Below, piece by piece: positions 17,081-26,193 of a DNA stretch of 41,829 bases (its first letter is position 1; every line of letters starts with the position of its first letter). The position numbers were made by a program, and so were the translations under genes. Origin of the DNA: Treponema sp. (GTDB taxonomy: Bacteria; Spirochaetota; Spirochaetia; Treponematales; Breznakiellaceae); NCBI GenBank assembly GCA_009787835.1, contig WQSN01000023.1, positions 1 through 41,829 on the forward strand. Direction: 5' to 3'. Under the pieces are notes generated by a model. The model saw nothing but the letters and a program-made list of their open reading frames with translations. It was not told where the DNA came from and did no database searches.

Positions 17081-17182
17081 TGTCTGAAGACGAACTTAAA
17101 TGAAAAATCTTTTTAATCTCCGCGGTAAAGAACCTACAGTTAAGGCGCTCTTCGCCGGCGGATAAAAACAGAATCAAAAAGT

Positions 17183-18268
17183 TTAATAAATAAACATCGC
17201 ATCTCCGTAGCTGAAAAAAAGGTACTCATTTTTTACAGCTTCAGCGTAACTTTCCATAATGAGCTGTCTGCCAGCAAAGGCGGAAACCAGCATTAATAAT
17301 GTGGATTCCGGCGTATGGAAATTGGTAAACAACGCGTCTGCAACTTTAAATTCATAGGGCGGGTAAATAAAAATCGCGGTCTTATTTTCCCCGCGTTTTA
17401 GTTTACCATCATTCCAGGCGCTTTCCAGAGTTCTGACGCTTGTGGTTCCAACTGCGATTATTTTACGTCCTGTCTTTTTTGCGGCTTCTATTTTTTCCGC
17501 TGTCTTGTCTTCTATACAGAACAATTCTTCATGCATGACATGATCTTCAATATTTTCACTGCGGACAGGAAGAAAGGTTCCCGCTCCCACATGAAGCGTG
17601 ATAAAAACACTCTCTATGCCAAAGGATGTTATTTCATCCATAATTCCCTGGGTAAAGTGAAGCCCTGCGGTAGGAGCCGCGGTTGAGCCTGTTCTGTCCG
17701 CGTAAATTGTCTGATAACGCGAAAGGTCGCAGGGAGCGTCTTTTCTTTTTATATACGGAGGCAGCGGAATGAGTCCGTACTTTTCCAGCCATTCATCATC
17801 AATAAGTGTATTGAACTCAAGCAGCAAAAACTCATCTTGTGCGTCCATTACAACAGCGTTAGCTGCTTGTCTGCCATCTTTATCAAAAAAAATAAAACTG
17901 GATCCCTTTTTCTTTCGCCGCGCCCGTTTTACCATGGTTTTCCAGACAGATCTCCCTGTTTTGCAGTCGTAATTTTTTAGATTCTCCAAAAGCAGAAATT
18001 CCGCTTCCGCTCCTGTTACTGTTTGTTTTCCGATAAGCCTCGCTTTGCGTACTTTTGTATTGTTAAAAACAAGCAGCGGCTTATCACCGCTGCAGCTTAA
18101 AAAGCGAGTGTCCGCAAGTATCTGCGGCAAAAAAGAGACAGTTCTGTGAGCGCGTTCTCCTGTTGCGCGATCCAGAGTCATAAGGCGGCTTTGTCCGCGC
18201 TGTTCGCTGGGATATTGCGCGATAAGACGCTCCGGCAGATCAAAGGAAAAATCGCGTCTGCTTGTCAA
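17183..18268 (-). CDS. queA: S-adenosylmethionine:tRNA ribosyltransferase-isomerase
   Basis: 361 aa, normal family length. It moves the ribosyl part of SAM to 7-aminomethyl-deazaguanine in tRNA, making epoxyqueuosine. Hallmarks: [24 protein letters not shown] at the N-terminus, [33 protein letters not shown], and the C-terminal [19 protein letters not shown]. It overlaps ruvB by four bases, a common spirochete and general bacterial linkage (ruvB-queA). Confidence 0.96.
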   Translation of the reverse strand: MTSRRDFSFDLPERLIAQYPSEQRGQSRLMTLDRATGERAHRTVSFLPQILADTRFLSCSGDKPLLVFNNTKVRKARLIGKQTVTGAEAEFLLLENLKNYDCKTGRSVWKTMVKRARRKKKGSSFIFFDKDGRQAANAVVMDAQDEFLLLEFNTLIDDEWLEKYGLIPLPPYIKRKDAPCDLSRYQTIYADRTGSTAAPTAGLHFTQGIMDEITSFGIESVFITLHVGAGTFLPVRSENIEDHVMHEELFCIEDKTAEKIEAAKKTGRKIIAVGTTSVRTLESAWNDGKLKRGENKTAIFIYPPYEFKVADALFTNFHTPESTLLMLVSAFAGRQLIMESYAEAVKNEYLFFSYGDAMFIY

Positions 18269-19293
18269 AAAAGAGATCCTTCGCCGGCTGAACTACTGTT
18301 AGGCGCAATTCCAAGATGGCCGTAGGCAAGGTTTGTTACCATTCTCCCCCTGGGACTTCGCTGCAAAAGACCTGCCTGAATCAGATATGGCTCATAATAA
18401 TCTTCCAGTGTTTCTACAGATTCCCCCATTGTAATTGCGAGCGTTTCCGCACCGACAGGGCCGCCCTTATATCGTTCTATGATTATTTTTAAAATCTCCC
18501 TGTCCTGTTTCTCAAGTCCAAGAGAATCGATTTCAAGCCGTGAAAGACCGAGCCGGACAATTGCCTGTGTAATTGACGCTTCTCCCGCGTACTGGGCAAA
18601 ATCACGCATCCGTTTTAACAGCCGGTTCACTACCCTTGGCGTTCCCCTTGAAGATGAGGCCAGAAGTGATATGGCTTCGTTATCTATCTTAATATTGAGA
18701 AGCCCGGCTGAACGGCGGATTATAGCCTGTAAATCCTCCTGTTCGTAAAAAGAAAATCTGCATGTAATTCCAAACCGGCTTATTAACGGGCTTGATACTC
18801 CGCCTGCCTTGGTAGTCGCCCCAACTAGAGTAAAAGGTTTGATTGATATTCTGATTGTTCTCGCCATCGGCCCCTGCCCTATTACCCAGTCAATCCCATA
18901 ATCTTCCATCGCGATATATAACAGCTCTTCAATGGCAGGTTTCAGACTGTGTATCTCATCAATAAAAAAAACATCGCCCTTTTTTAAATTGGTTAAGATG
19001 CCAACAAGATCTTTTGGCTTATCCAAAGCGGGCGCGGTAGTCTGTATAAAGCTGGTTTTTAACTCATTTGCGATAACCTGGGCTAATGTTGTCTTTCCCA
19101 AACCTGCGGGCCCAATCAAAAAAAGATGATCCAGACTCTCCCCGCGCTGTTTGGCGGTAGAAATAAAGACAGATAGATTTTCCTTCATTACCTTCTGACC
19201 CAGAAATTCGGATAGGAATTTTGGACGCAGGGTTATATCCCGGTCTTCTTCTTCAATTTCCTGCGGCCTTACTATGCTTTCATTATTAGCCAT
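18265..19293 (-). CDS. ruvB: Holliday-junction branch-migration ATPase RuvB
   Basis: 342 aa from the ATG at 19293, which has an AGGGA ribosome site; the frame extends to a TTG at 19329 with no support. Walker [10 protein letters not shown], Walker B FFIDEIHS, sensor GATTKAG, and the C-terminal winged helix ([17 protein letters not shown]...[21 protein letters not shown]). With RuvA it drives branch migration in recombination repair. Follows ruvA by about 44 bases from this start. Confidence 0.96.
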   Translation of the reverse strand: MANNESIVRPQEIEEEDRDITLRPKFLSEFLGQKVMKENLSVFISTAKQRGESLDHLFLIGPAGLGKTTLAQVIANELKTSFIQTTAPALDKPKDLVGILTNLKKGDVFFIDEIHSLKPAIEELLYIAMEDYGIDWVIGQGPMARTIRISIKPFTLVGATTKAGGVSSPLISRFGITCRFSFYEQEDLQAIIRRSAGLLNIKIDNEAISLLASSSRGTPRVVNRLLKRMRDFAQYAGEASITQAIVRLGLSRLEIDSLGLEKQDREILKIIIERYKGGPVGAETLAITMGESVETLEDYYEPYLIQAGLLQRSPRGRMVTNLAYGHLGIAPNSSSAGEGSLF

Positions 19294-19337
19294 TATTTGT
19301 TTTCCCTGATACCATAAACTGTCCGTCAAAAAACCTT

Positions 19338-19940
19338 TTACTGAGCGCCGCTTAAATAGACAATAGCTTCCTTGAACATAAGCTTTTCGCGTTCAGCATC
19401 CGATAAGGAAGTTCCCTCATTTTTAATGGCAGTTTCCGCCATTGCAAGCGCTTCAGATACAGCGCGTCTGTCATAACCCATGGCCGCCAATGCTTCAACA
19501 AGATCATTATAGGGAGATGTTTTAATTGTAATCTCCTGCGAATGAACAAGTTTTCCCTTCAGTGACAGAAGCATTTTTTGGGCTGTCTTTTTTCCAAGAC
19601 CGGGCACTGCTTCCAATCTGGATAAATTTCCAGCTTCCAATGCGTTTTCAAGATCATCCTGGCTTATTCCGCTCATTATTTTAACAGCTCCTTTCGGGCC
19701 GATACCTTCTACTTTAAGAATCTCCAGAAAAGTCGCGCGCCGTATTGCATCAGAAAAACCAAAAAGACGCATTTGATCCTCACGGTGATAAAGCCATGTA
19801 AAGATACGGCACTCCCTGTTTATGGTAAGGGAGCCAAGATCATTTAAAGGCATGGTTATATCCCACTCAATATCACCTGACTGGATAAAAACAGCCTCGC
19901 TGCTTTTCGCACTGACAATACCACGAATACTGTTAAACAT
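19338..19940 (-). CDS. ruvA: Holliday-junction binding protein RuvA
   Basis: About 200 aa when started at ATG 19940 (MFNSIRGIV aligns with the usual MIGRLRGII start); the frame is open to ATG 19976 and 19952, none with a clear ribosome site. Domain I OB-fold, then helix-hairpin-helix repeats ([21 protein letters not shown] and [21 protein letters not shown]), and C-terminal domain III that contacts RuvB ([20 protein letters not shown]). Start uncertain. Its upstream DNA is shared with the divergent toxin-antitoxin promoter. Confidence 0.93.
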   Translation of the reverse strand: MFNSIRGIVSAKSSEAVFIQSGDIEWDITMPLNDLGSLTINRECRIFTWLYHREDQMRLFGFSDAIRRATFLEILKVEGIGPKGAVKIMSGISQDDLENALEAGNLSRLEAVPGLGKKTAQKMLLSLKGKLVHSQEITIKTSPYNDLVEALAAMGYDRRAVSEALAMAETAIKNEGTSLSDAEREKLMFKEAIVYLSGAQ

Positions 19941-19984
19941 AAATCTCAGCATATCATTTTTTTTTTGAAAAGACATAATTTAAC

Positions 19985-20013
19985 TTGACAAATAATTTGA
20001 AAGAATGTATAGT
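19985..20013 (+). promoter_or_regulatory. Consensus promoter of the toxin-antitoxin pair
   Basis: Perfect TTGACA (19985-19990), 17-base spacer, TATAGT (20008-20013, 5 of 6), then about 38 bases to the ATG at 20052 with an AGGGAGA ribosome site. Among the best promoter matches in the window. Confidence 0.75.
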
Positions 20014-20031
20014 TAGACTAGTCAGACTATA
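20008..20031. promoter_or_regulatory. Palindromic operator overlapping the toxin-antitoxin -10 element
   Basis: A 24-base imperfect palindrome, TATAGT..GACTAGTC..ACTATA (20 of 24 positions symmetric), that begins at the -10 hexamer and covers the expected transcription start. This is the place an autoregulating antitoxin of the Phd type would bind; that role is inferred. Confidence 0.6.
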
Positions 20032-20051
20032 AAATTATAAGGGAGAAATAA

Positions 20052-20327
20052 ATGGGATTAAAGACATTGTCAAAAAAAGATAGAAACTGGCAATTACAGG
20101 AGGCAAAAGCCATGTTCAGTGAAGTTATTAAAGCAGCGGCGGAAAAACCCCAGATCATCACTGTGCGGGGAAAAGAAACAGCGGTTATCCTCTCCATTAC
20201 AGAATACAAAAAACTTGTAAACCCAAGGCAAACGCTCTTCGAGTTCATTCAAAACTCGCCTCTGCAGGATCTCGAACTTGAACTGCTCCACAGGCAACCT
20301 GAAAACATGAGGGAGGTTTTCCTGTGA
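20052..20327 (+). CDS. Phd/YefM-family antitoxin
   Basis: 91 aa. The N-terminal half has the Phd/YefM pattern (WQLQEAKAMFSEVIKAAAEKPQIITVRGKETAVILSITEYKKLV), which dimerises and binds DNA; the C-terminal ~35 residues (LFEFIQNSPLQDLELELLHR) would wrap the toxin. Overlaps the PIN toxin gene by four bases, the classic antitoxin-first order. Likely represses its own promoter through the palindrome at 20008-20031. Confidence 0.9.
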   Translation: MGLKTLSKKDRNWQLQEAKAMFSEVIKAAAEKPQIITVRGKETAVILSITEYKKLVNPRQTLFEFIQNSPLQDLELELLHRQPENMREVFL

Positions 20328-20740
20328 GATACCTGCTGGATACCAATGTAATATCCGAACTGCAAAAATTAAATTGCAATCAAAATGTAAAATCCTTTAC
20401 GGATCAGCTTTCATGGGAAGAAATATTTCTGCCGGCATTATCAATCGGAGAGCTTTGTTACGGAGTGGAGAGGCTTCCCGCCGGGAAAAAGAAACATGAG
20501 CTTGCAATCTGGGTTTATACAGAAATTCCAAAATGGTTCAGCGGACGAATCATAGACATTGACACAGAAGTAATGATGGAATGGGGTAAAATGCGCGCCA
20601 GAGTCGGCAGGACATTGCCTGTTGTGGATTCTATGATAGCTGCCATCGCTGTTACTCACCACATGTTTCTGGTTACGCGAAATGTAAAGGATTTTGATGA
20701 TATCGAAGGTATAAATATGATTAACCCCTGGGAGTTTTAA
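20324..20740 (+). CDS. PIN-domain toxin (VapC/FitB-like ribonuclease)
   Basis: 138 aa. The four acidic PIN residues are seen: Asp6 (LLDTN), Glu43 (SIGELCYG), Asp102 (VVDSMIAAIA) and Asp123 (NVKDFDDI), which bind Mg2+ for RNA cleavage. The ending NPWEF is typical of the FitB-like branch. Paired with a Phd-type antitoxin. The pair sits between ruvA and ruvC on the opposite strand, so it looks like an insertion into a recombination-repair operon. Intact and probably functional. Confidence 0.92.
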   Translation: MRYLLDTNVISELQKLNCNQNVKSFTDQLSWEEIFLPALSIGELCYGVERLPAGKKKHELAIWVYTEIPKWFSGRIIDIDTEVMMEWGKMRARVGRTLPVVDSMIAAIAVTHHMFLVTRNVKDFDDIEGINMINPWEF

Positions 20741-20755
20741 CGCTTTTTACGCAGG

Positions 20756-21277
20756 TTAAAGCGCTGACATCGGGTTATTTGATGCGCAAATCGCTGCGCC
20801 CAGGGCATCAGCGGCATGTTCGGGTTTGGGTACTTTATCCAGACCAAGTATGATCTTTATCATTTCCTGAACCTGTTTTTTACCAGCGCCGGCATGTCCT
20901 GTAACTCCAAGCTTGATAATATTAGGCGTCAGTTCATGGAGTGGGATACCCCGTTCGGCAATTGCCGCGGAAATTACCCCGCGCGCTTCCGCGACAGGAA
21001 TTGCGCTTGATACATTTCTGCCAAAATATAGATTTTCTATAGCGGCTTCAGCGGGTTCATATTTATCAATTACCTGGCGTATGGATTGCAAAATAAAAAA
21101 AAGACGTTTAGCGCGCGGTATATCATTTTTTGTCTGAATTATTCCATGAGCGATATACCGGATTCTGCCGTTTATATTATCAAGTATTCCCCAGCCGGTA
21201 TTCGCAAGACCGGGATCTATGCCAAGTATCCTGCGGTTAACAGAAGCTTCATTAATTCCAGCGGACGATGCTTCCAC
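20756..21277 (-). CDS. ruvC: Holliday-junction resolvase RuvC
   Basis: 173 aa if started at GTG 21277, the same length as E. coli RuvC; the frame is open to 21433, inside yebC. Catalytic residues: Asp in ILGIDPGLANTGWG, Glu in AAIENLYFGRN, and His plus Asp in PEHAADALGAA (the His variant also occurs in Thermus RuvC). It cleaves four-way junctions made accessible by RuvAB. The upstream 50 or so in-frame residues are Ala/Ser-rich and probably not translated, but no ATG or strong ribosome site settles the start. Follows yebC by about 76 bases. Confidence 0.88.
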   Translation of the reverse strand: MEASSAGINEASVNRRILGIDPGLANTGWGILDNINGRIRYIAHGIIQTKNDIPRAKRLFFILQSIRQVIDKYEPAEAAIENLYFGRNVSSAIPVAEARGVISAAIAERGIPLHELTPNIIKLGVTGHAGAGKKQVQEMIKIILGLDKVPKPEHAADALGAAICASNNPMSAL

Positions 21278-21353
21278 TGCGGATGTGTCTTCCAATTCAG
21301 CGCCGCCATGCTTAGCCGCAGATGACCTAACGCTTCCCTTCCGCCGGATGGCG

Positions 21354-22094
21354 CTATTCGCCTTCAAAACCTTCCGGGATGGTAAGATTGGAATAAACGT
21401 TCTGAACATCCTCGTTGTCTTCAAGCTTGTCAATCAATCTTAAAACCTTGGCGGTCGCGTCATTGTCAAGTAATACATCCGCATCCGCAACCATGCTTAT
21501 TTGGGCGCTGATTGTTTCAAACTCTTTTGACTGAAGGGCGTTCAATACCGGTTCAAAATCTTCCGGGGCGCTTGTAACTTCAATGATACCGTCTGACATT
21601 GATACATCTTCAGCTCCGCCTTCAAGAGCGGCTTCCATAACGGCATCTTCAGTATATTTTTCACCATCCATGGTAATTACGCCCAGCCGTTTAAAAAGTC
21701 TTGATACAGAGCCGGTTGTAGCAAGCTGACCGCCTGCGCGGGTCAGAATGTTACGGATATCAGCCGCGGCGCGGTTTTTATTATCTGTCAATACTTCAAT
21801 AAAAATCGCCACCCCGCCCGGAGCATAGGCTTCGTAAACAAGTTCTTCATAATTTACGCCTTCAAGCTCGCCGGTTCCCTTTTTAACAGCCCTTTCGATA
21901 TTATCCCGCGGCATATTAGCGGCTCTGGCTTTGAGGATAGCTGTTCTTAAGCGCGGATTGCCGTCCAGACTTCCCCCTCCCATGCGGGCGGCAATTGAAA
22001 TCTCTTTAATTAACTTGGTAAAAATTTGGCCGCGTTTCGCATCCGCGGCGCCTTTAGCGTGTTTGATTGTCGCCCATTTACTGTGGCCCGACAT
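21354..22094 (-). CDS. yebC: YebC/PmpR family protein
   Basis: 246 aa, starting MSGHSKWATIKHAKGAADAKRGQIFTK-like (first residues are the family signature), with AAGGAGT six bases before the ATG. Family motifs ARAANMPRDNIERAVKKG and YEAYAPGGVAIFIEVLTDNKNR are intact. Members are described as transcription regulators and more recently as ribosome-associated factors. Upstream neighbour of ruvC, as in many bacteria. Confidence 0.96.
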   Translation of the reverse strand: MSGHSKWATIKHAKGAADAKRGQIFTKLIKEISIAARMGGGSLDGNPRLRTAILKARAANMPRDNIERAVKKGTGELEGVNYEELVYEAYAPGGVAIFIEVLTDNKNRAAADIRNILTRAGGQLATTGSVSRLFKRLGVITMDGEKYTEDAVMEAALEGGAEDVSMSDGIIEVTSAPEDFEPVLNALQSKEFETISAQISMVADADVLLDNDATAKVLRLIDKLEDNEDVQNVYSNLTIPEGFEGE

Positions 22095-22145
22095 AATTAC
22101 TCCTTATTTTTGAAAATGTTATAACAGAAATTATAATTACAGAAT

Positions 22146-22367
22146 TTATTTTGCCTTCGTTTTAGACTTTGTTATTGATTCATCGATATAATGGTTGAAC
22201 CACTCAAAGGAAAAGGGATCATTATTTCTGATAGTGGATCTTGCCTGTAATTCCAGATTATCCTTGCAATCTTCACAAACGCTGTGTTCGGCAAAATAGA
22301 AGAAAGTTCGGCCTGTAAATGCATCTTCAACCTTTTTTTTACAGATATCACAAACAATGGTTTGCAT
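22146..22367 (-). CDS. Small Cys-rich (zinc-ribbon-like) protein
   Basis: 73 aa from an ATG at 22367 with a strong AGGAGG site eight bases upstream (frame open to 22397). Two CxxC pairs, CDIC and CEDC, about 30 residues apart (CDICKKKVEDAF ... HSVCEDCKDNL), suggest a small zinc ribbon. The C-terminal half is polar with an aromatic patch (SFEWFNHYID) and a Lys-rich tail. No named family recognised. Likely cytoplasmic. Confidence 0.75.
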   Translation of the reverse strand: MQTIVCDICKKKVEDAFTGRTFFYFAEHSVCEDCKDNLELQARSTIRNNDPFSFEWFNHYIDESITKSKTKAK

Positions 22368-22417
22368 ATAATCCTCCTGATTTAATCTTGAATTCATTAT
22401 ATAAAACCTTTTAAAAT

Positions 22418-23614
22418 ATGTCGAGTACCTGTATGAATGAAAATATGAAAAACAACTTTTTATTAAAAGGATCCTGTTTCAATTCAAAAAATCCTCTGAT
22501 TATCGCAGAATTGGGTACATCTCATAATGCTGATATGGTAAAAGCCAGGGAAATGACCGCCGCCGCCGCGCAGGCCGGAGCGGATTGCATAAAATTTCAA
22601 CTGGTCATCGCCGATGAAATTCTGCATCCCAAAACCGGAGAGGTGGATCTTCCCGGAGGCAGAATCCGTCTTTATGACCGCTTTAAGTCATTGGAAACGC
22701 CCATAGAATTTTTTGCGGAGATCAAGGAATATGTAGAATCTTTGGGGCTTATATTTCTTTGCACTCCATTTGGCTTAAAGAGCGCATCGATGCTTCAAAA
22801 AATTAATCCGGAAATTATAAAAATCGCGTCCCCGGAGTTAAATTTTACCGGCTTACTTGAAGAAATAGAAAAGTGGAATCTACCGGTTTTATTATCAACA
22901 GGCGTTTCAATGCTTGGAGGCATTGAAGAAGCTGTAGACATTTTCCGCAGAAGAACAGATGTAACTGAAGAGAATATTAACACTCAATCCTGTGGTTCTC
23001 CGCCTCCCGCCGCCGGTTCCAAACTATGTCTATTGCATTGCGTTACATGTTATCCCGCGCCTGTTACAGATTATAATTTAAGAGTATTGCCAAATCTCGC
23101 GGCGATTTTCGGCGTTCCCGCCGGCGTCAGCGATCATAGCTCTGATCCTGAACTGGTTCCGGCATTGGCTGTAGCTTGCGGAGCGGCTGTAATTGAAAAA
23201 CATTTCTGTATTTCAAGAACTGATCCGGGTCTTGACGATCCTATCGCCCTTGCGCCGGATGATTTTTCCAAAATGGTAAAGGCAATCCGTAAAGCGGCGC
23301 AAACATGTCCAGAAGAAACTATAGCTCATTACATCCGGGAACACGGTGATTCCTTAATTGAACAAATCCTGGGCAGCGGCATAAAAGAACTGGCTCCCTG
23401 TGAGAAAACCAATTACCGTCTTACAAACCGTTCTATTCACGCGTTACGCGATATTGCTGAAGGCGAAATATTAAAAAGAAGCGATTACGCTGTATTAAGG
23501 ACAGAAAAAATACTGCGTCCCGGTCTTGAGCCCTGCTGGGAGTACGCGATTGAAGGAAGAGCCGCCCGCTGTTTTATTCCGGCGGGAGAGGGAATAAGAT
23601 TCAGTGATATTTAA
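22418..23614 (+). CDS. neuB: NeuB-family sialic-acid (nonulosonate) synthase
   Basis: 398 aa. NeuB condenses a hexosamine derivative with phosphoenolpyruvate. N-terminal TIM barrel: PLIIAELGTSHNADMVKAREM, GADCIKFQ, FLCTPFG, IIKIASPELN, VLLSTG, LLHCVTCYPAP, GVSDHSSDP, VIEKHFC. C-terminal SAF/antifreeze-like domain from about residue 335 (NRSIHALRDIAEGEILKRSDYAVLRTEK...). Start uncertain: ATG 22418 has no ribosome site, and ATGs follow at 22433 and 22445. No other sugar genes adjoin. It may serve glycosylation of surface or flagellar proteins; that is inference. Confidence 0.88.
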   Translation: MSSTCMNENMKNNFLLKGSCFNSKNPLIIAELGTSHNADMVKAREMTAAAAQAGADCIKFQLVIADEILHPKTGEVDLPGGRIRLYDRFKSLETPIEFFAEIKEYVESLGLIFLCTPFGLKSASMLQKINPEIIKIASPELNFTGLLEEIEKWNLPVLLSTGVSMLGGIEEAVDIFRRRTDVTEENINTQSCGSPPPAAGSKLCLLHCVTCYPAPVTDYNLRVLPNLAAIFGVPAGVSDHSSDPELVPALAVACGAAVIEKHFCISRTDPGLDDPIALAPDDFSKMVKAIRKAAQTCPEETIAHYIREHGDSLIEQILGSGIKELAPCEKTNYRLTNRSIHALRDIAEGEILKRSDYAVLRTEKILRPGLEPCWEYAIEGRAARCFIPAGEGIRFSDI

Positions 23615-24942
23615 CGTACCAATATTTTCAGCAATTCCGCTTCGTCGTCAAACGCGCCCAGGGAGCGAAGACGCGAAAGGCTCTGTAAAAAGCTGTAACT
23701 GGCTTTTGTTTGGCTGTTTCGGCTGTTAATAAAGAGCGATGTAGCCTCGCTTAAATCTGAAACTGAACTCTGCGAAAGACGGTATCTTTCCATAACAAAC
23801 TCAAGATGTTTTTGCGTGTACTCAAGCGAACGGCGCGAAGATAGAACAGATCCTGCCTGCGCAAACGCGTTTAACAATGCGGTTTGCAGTTCTGTATCAA
23901 GTGATATTTCCGCGCCGATAAAATCGAGAGCAGCAGAATCGCGGGCTATTTTGCTTTTTTCAAGCCGGTTGCCCAATACCCAGAAATCAAGCGGTATGGA
24001 TCCCCTTATTGTAAGGCCTCCCGAACTGCTTGATCTGAAACCATCCGCGGCTGAATAATTTAAACCGGTGGAAAAAACAGTAGCGCTTATCGTGGGAGCG
24101 TAATCGCGCTTTGTAATGGAGAAATTCATTTCCGCTCTATGATTGCTGATTGCGGCTTTCGCGAGCGAAGGATTGGAAGCGGTTATTATTTTCCATAATT
24201 TTTCATATAATATATCAGCTTCGTCATCAGAAATTAACGCAAGGCGCTGCAGCGCTTCTTCATAAACATTAAAGTCTACCGGCGCAAGTTCAATATTTCC
24301 AGTAATGCCGGTCAAATTTTTTAGCTTTGCGATATTCAGATTATAATTGCGCCGCGCCTGGTTACGCGAATTTTCACGCGATTCCTTGTCCGCCAGCGCT
24401 TTAAGATAATCGCCGTAATTGATCATTCCGTTTTCAAGCCTTATTTCCGCAACAGAAAAGCCATAGGAAACAGTCTGCAGCGACGCTTCCTCCGCCTCCA
24501 GCGTCGCAGATGATTCCAGCGCCGTATAATACGCACTGTCCAGTTCGTCAAGCACTTTGAAATATTCAGCTAACGCGTCCTTTCTTACACTCTCTGTCGC
24601 GATTGCGTTTATGGACTTTTGCAGAAAACTTTTACCGCCCTGAAAAATAATTTGCGTAACTGAAAGCGTTACTCCGGTACTAAATGTGTCAAAGGGATTT
24701 ATAAATTCCCAATCCTTTAAATAACTCATTGATGCGTTATAATCCATGGAAACCGAAGGCAGCATGGAAAACAACTGGTTCCTTTCATCCAGCACGCTGC
24801 TTCGGATGGATAATTCATATTTCGCAAGAGACCTGGAATTAGCCAATGCCAAGACGCGCGCCTGTTCCAGATTAATAGTTTGTGCAAACAAGCCGAAGCT
24901 CACAATCAATGAAACGCTAAACAGCAGAATTAATTTTTTCAT
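23611..24942 (-). CDS. TolC-family outer-membrane efflux protein
   Basis: 443 aa. Signal peptide residues 1-20 (LILLFSVSLIVSFGLFA). Two OEP repeats of coiled-coil helices with Ala/Asn/Leu heptads (ARVLALANSRSLAKYELSIRSSVLDERNQL, SNHRAEMNFSITKRDYAPTISATVFSTGL, YRLSQSSVSDLSEATSLFINSRNSQTKA). It forms the outer-membrane channel of a tripartite exporter, last gene of the operon. AAAGGA ribosome site. Its stop overlaps the convergent neuB stop by four bases. Confidence 0.88.
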   Translation of the reverse strand: MKKLILLFSVSLIVSFGLFAQTINLEQARVLALANSRSLAKYELSIRSSVLDERNQLFSMLPSVSMDYNASMSYLKDWEFINPFDTFSTGVTLSVTQIIFQGGKSFLQKSINAIATESVRKDALAEYFKVLDELDSAYYTALESSATLEAEEASLQTVSYGFSVAEIRLENGMINYGDYLKALADKESRENSRNQARRNYNLNIAKLKNLTGITGNIELAPVDFNVYEEALQRLALISDDEADILYEKLWKIITASNPSLAKAAISNHRAEMNFSITKRDYAPTISATVFSTGLNYSAADGFRSSSSGGLTIRGSIPLDFWVLGNRLEKSKIARDSAALDFIGAEISLDTELQTALLNAFAQAGSVLSSRRSLEYTQKHLEFVMERYRLSQSSVSDLSEATSLFINSRNSQTKASYSFLQSLSRLRSLGAFDDEAELLKILVR

Positions 24943-24975
24943 AAAACATTCCTTTAATAATAATTTAAACTTGAA

Positions 24976-26193
24976 TTATTCATACCTCAGCGCGTCTATT
25001 GGATATAGGCTCGCCGCTTTGAGTGCCGGATAATAGCCGAATATAACTCCAACAAGAGCGGCGAAAATTGTGGAAGCGGCGACAATCAGCGGATTGATCG
25101 CTGTTGGAATCCCCGCGATTAACATAATTCTGCATACAAGAAACGCAAGTCCAATTCCTATAAGCCCTCCCATCAGGCTTAAAATTACAGACTCTGTCAG
25201 GAACTGGAATAAAATGTCGCGCTTACGGCCGCCAACCGCCATTCTGATTCCAATCTCGCGGGTGCGTTCCGTAACAGAAACCAGCATGATATTCATGATA
25301 CCGATACCGCCTACCAGAAGCGATACCCCGGCAATCGCAGCCAGCAGAGTGGTCAGCGTCCTGGATGTCGCCGATGCCATATCAATCATGTCGGCCTGAT
25401 TCATTATATCAAAATCAGCGTTGGCGCCCTGGGCAATCATACGGGATTCGCGCAGTATAAGTTCCGCTTCCTTCTGGGCGTTTTCCATATATTCTTTGCT
25501 TATAACGCTCATTATAATCATATTAATGCTGCGAGCGTTGTTCAGCCGCGTCATTGCCGTATCCATGGGAATCATTATAACATCATCCTGATCATTTCCG
25601 CCCATACCCGCGCCCTTGCTTTCCAGAATACCGATAATTGTAAAATAGTTATTACCAATCCTTATCTGCCCTCCAAGAGCGGATCCGGTTTCGCCAAAAA
25701 GGCTTTTTGCGGTCGTATTGCCGATAACCGCTACCCTGTTTCGCAGCGATAAATCTTCTTCGTCAAAAGCGTAACCTTCCTTTATTACCCAGTTTCTGGC
25801 GGAAAAAAAACCCGGTTCAACTCCCTGAATGGAAACCTGGGCATTTCCTTCGTTTCCGAAAACATTGGTGTTTGTCGAAACAACACCTGAAATGGCGGAA
25901 GCGAAACTTGATTCATTGCGCAGTTTTTCAATATCTTTTTTTGTAAACGAACTCTGCCTCATAAACATGTTCTGCCCGCCCCTGCTCATCTGCCGGCGCG
26001 GCATTATCTGAAGCAAATTGGTTCCCATTGATGTTATCCTGTCTTCTATGGCCTTCTGTGAACCTTCGCCGAGAGCGACCATGATAATTACAGATCCCAC
26101 TCCTATAATGACACCTAACGATGTGAGAAGGCTTCGCATCCTGTTGCGAAGGATTGAGCGGAAACATGTATGTAAAAGCTGAATAATGTTCAT
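24976..26193 (-). CDS. MacB-like ABC transporter permease
   Basis: 405 aa. One N-terminal membrane helix (LLTSLGVIIGVGSVIIMVALG), a large periplasmic domain of the MacB_PCD type (residues ~45-270), and three C-terminal helices of the FtsX domain (LTTLLAAIAGVSLLVGGIGIMNIMLVSVTERTREIGIRMAVGG..., FGYYPALKAASLYPIDALRYE at the end). Separate from the ATPase, unlike E. coli MacB, where they are fused. Directly abuts the ATPase gene. Confidence 0.93.
   Translation of the reverse strand: MNIIQLLHTCFRSILRNRMRSLLTSLGVIIGVGSVIIMVALGEGSQKAIEDRITSMGTNLLQIMPRRQMSRGGQNMFMRQSSFTKKDIEKLRNESSFASAISGVVSTNTNVFGNEGNAQVSIQGVEPGFFSARNWVIKEGYAFDEEDLSLRNRVAVIGNTTAKSLFGETGSALGGQIRIGNNYFTIIGILESKGAGMGGNDQDDVIMIPMDTAMTRLNNARSINMIIMSVISKEYMENAQKEAELILRESRMIAQGANADFDIMNQADMIDMASATSRTLTTLLAAIAGVSLLVGGIGIMNIMLVSVTERTREIGIRMAVGGRKRDILFQFLTESVILSLMGGLIGIGLAFLVCRIMLIAGIPTAINPLIVAASTIFAALVGVIFGYYPALKAASLYPIDALRYE

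Noticed and set aside
19294..19329. Longer RuvB starting at TTG 19329
   Set aside because: The ATG at 19293 has a ribosome site and gives the family's normal length.
20741..20763. CGCTTT/AAAGCG hairpin as terminator for the PIN toxin gene
   Set aside because: Only a 6-bp stem with an 11-base loop and no T-run; it also covers the ruvC stop codon, so support is weak.
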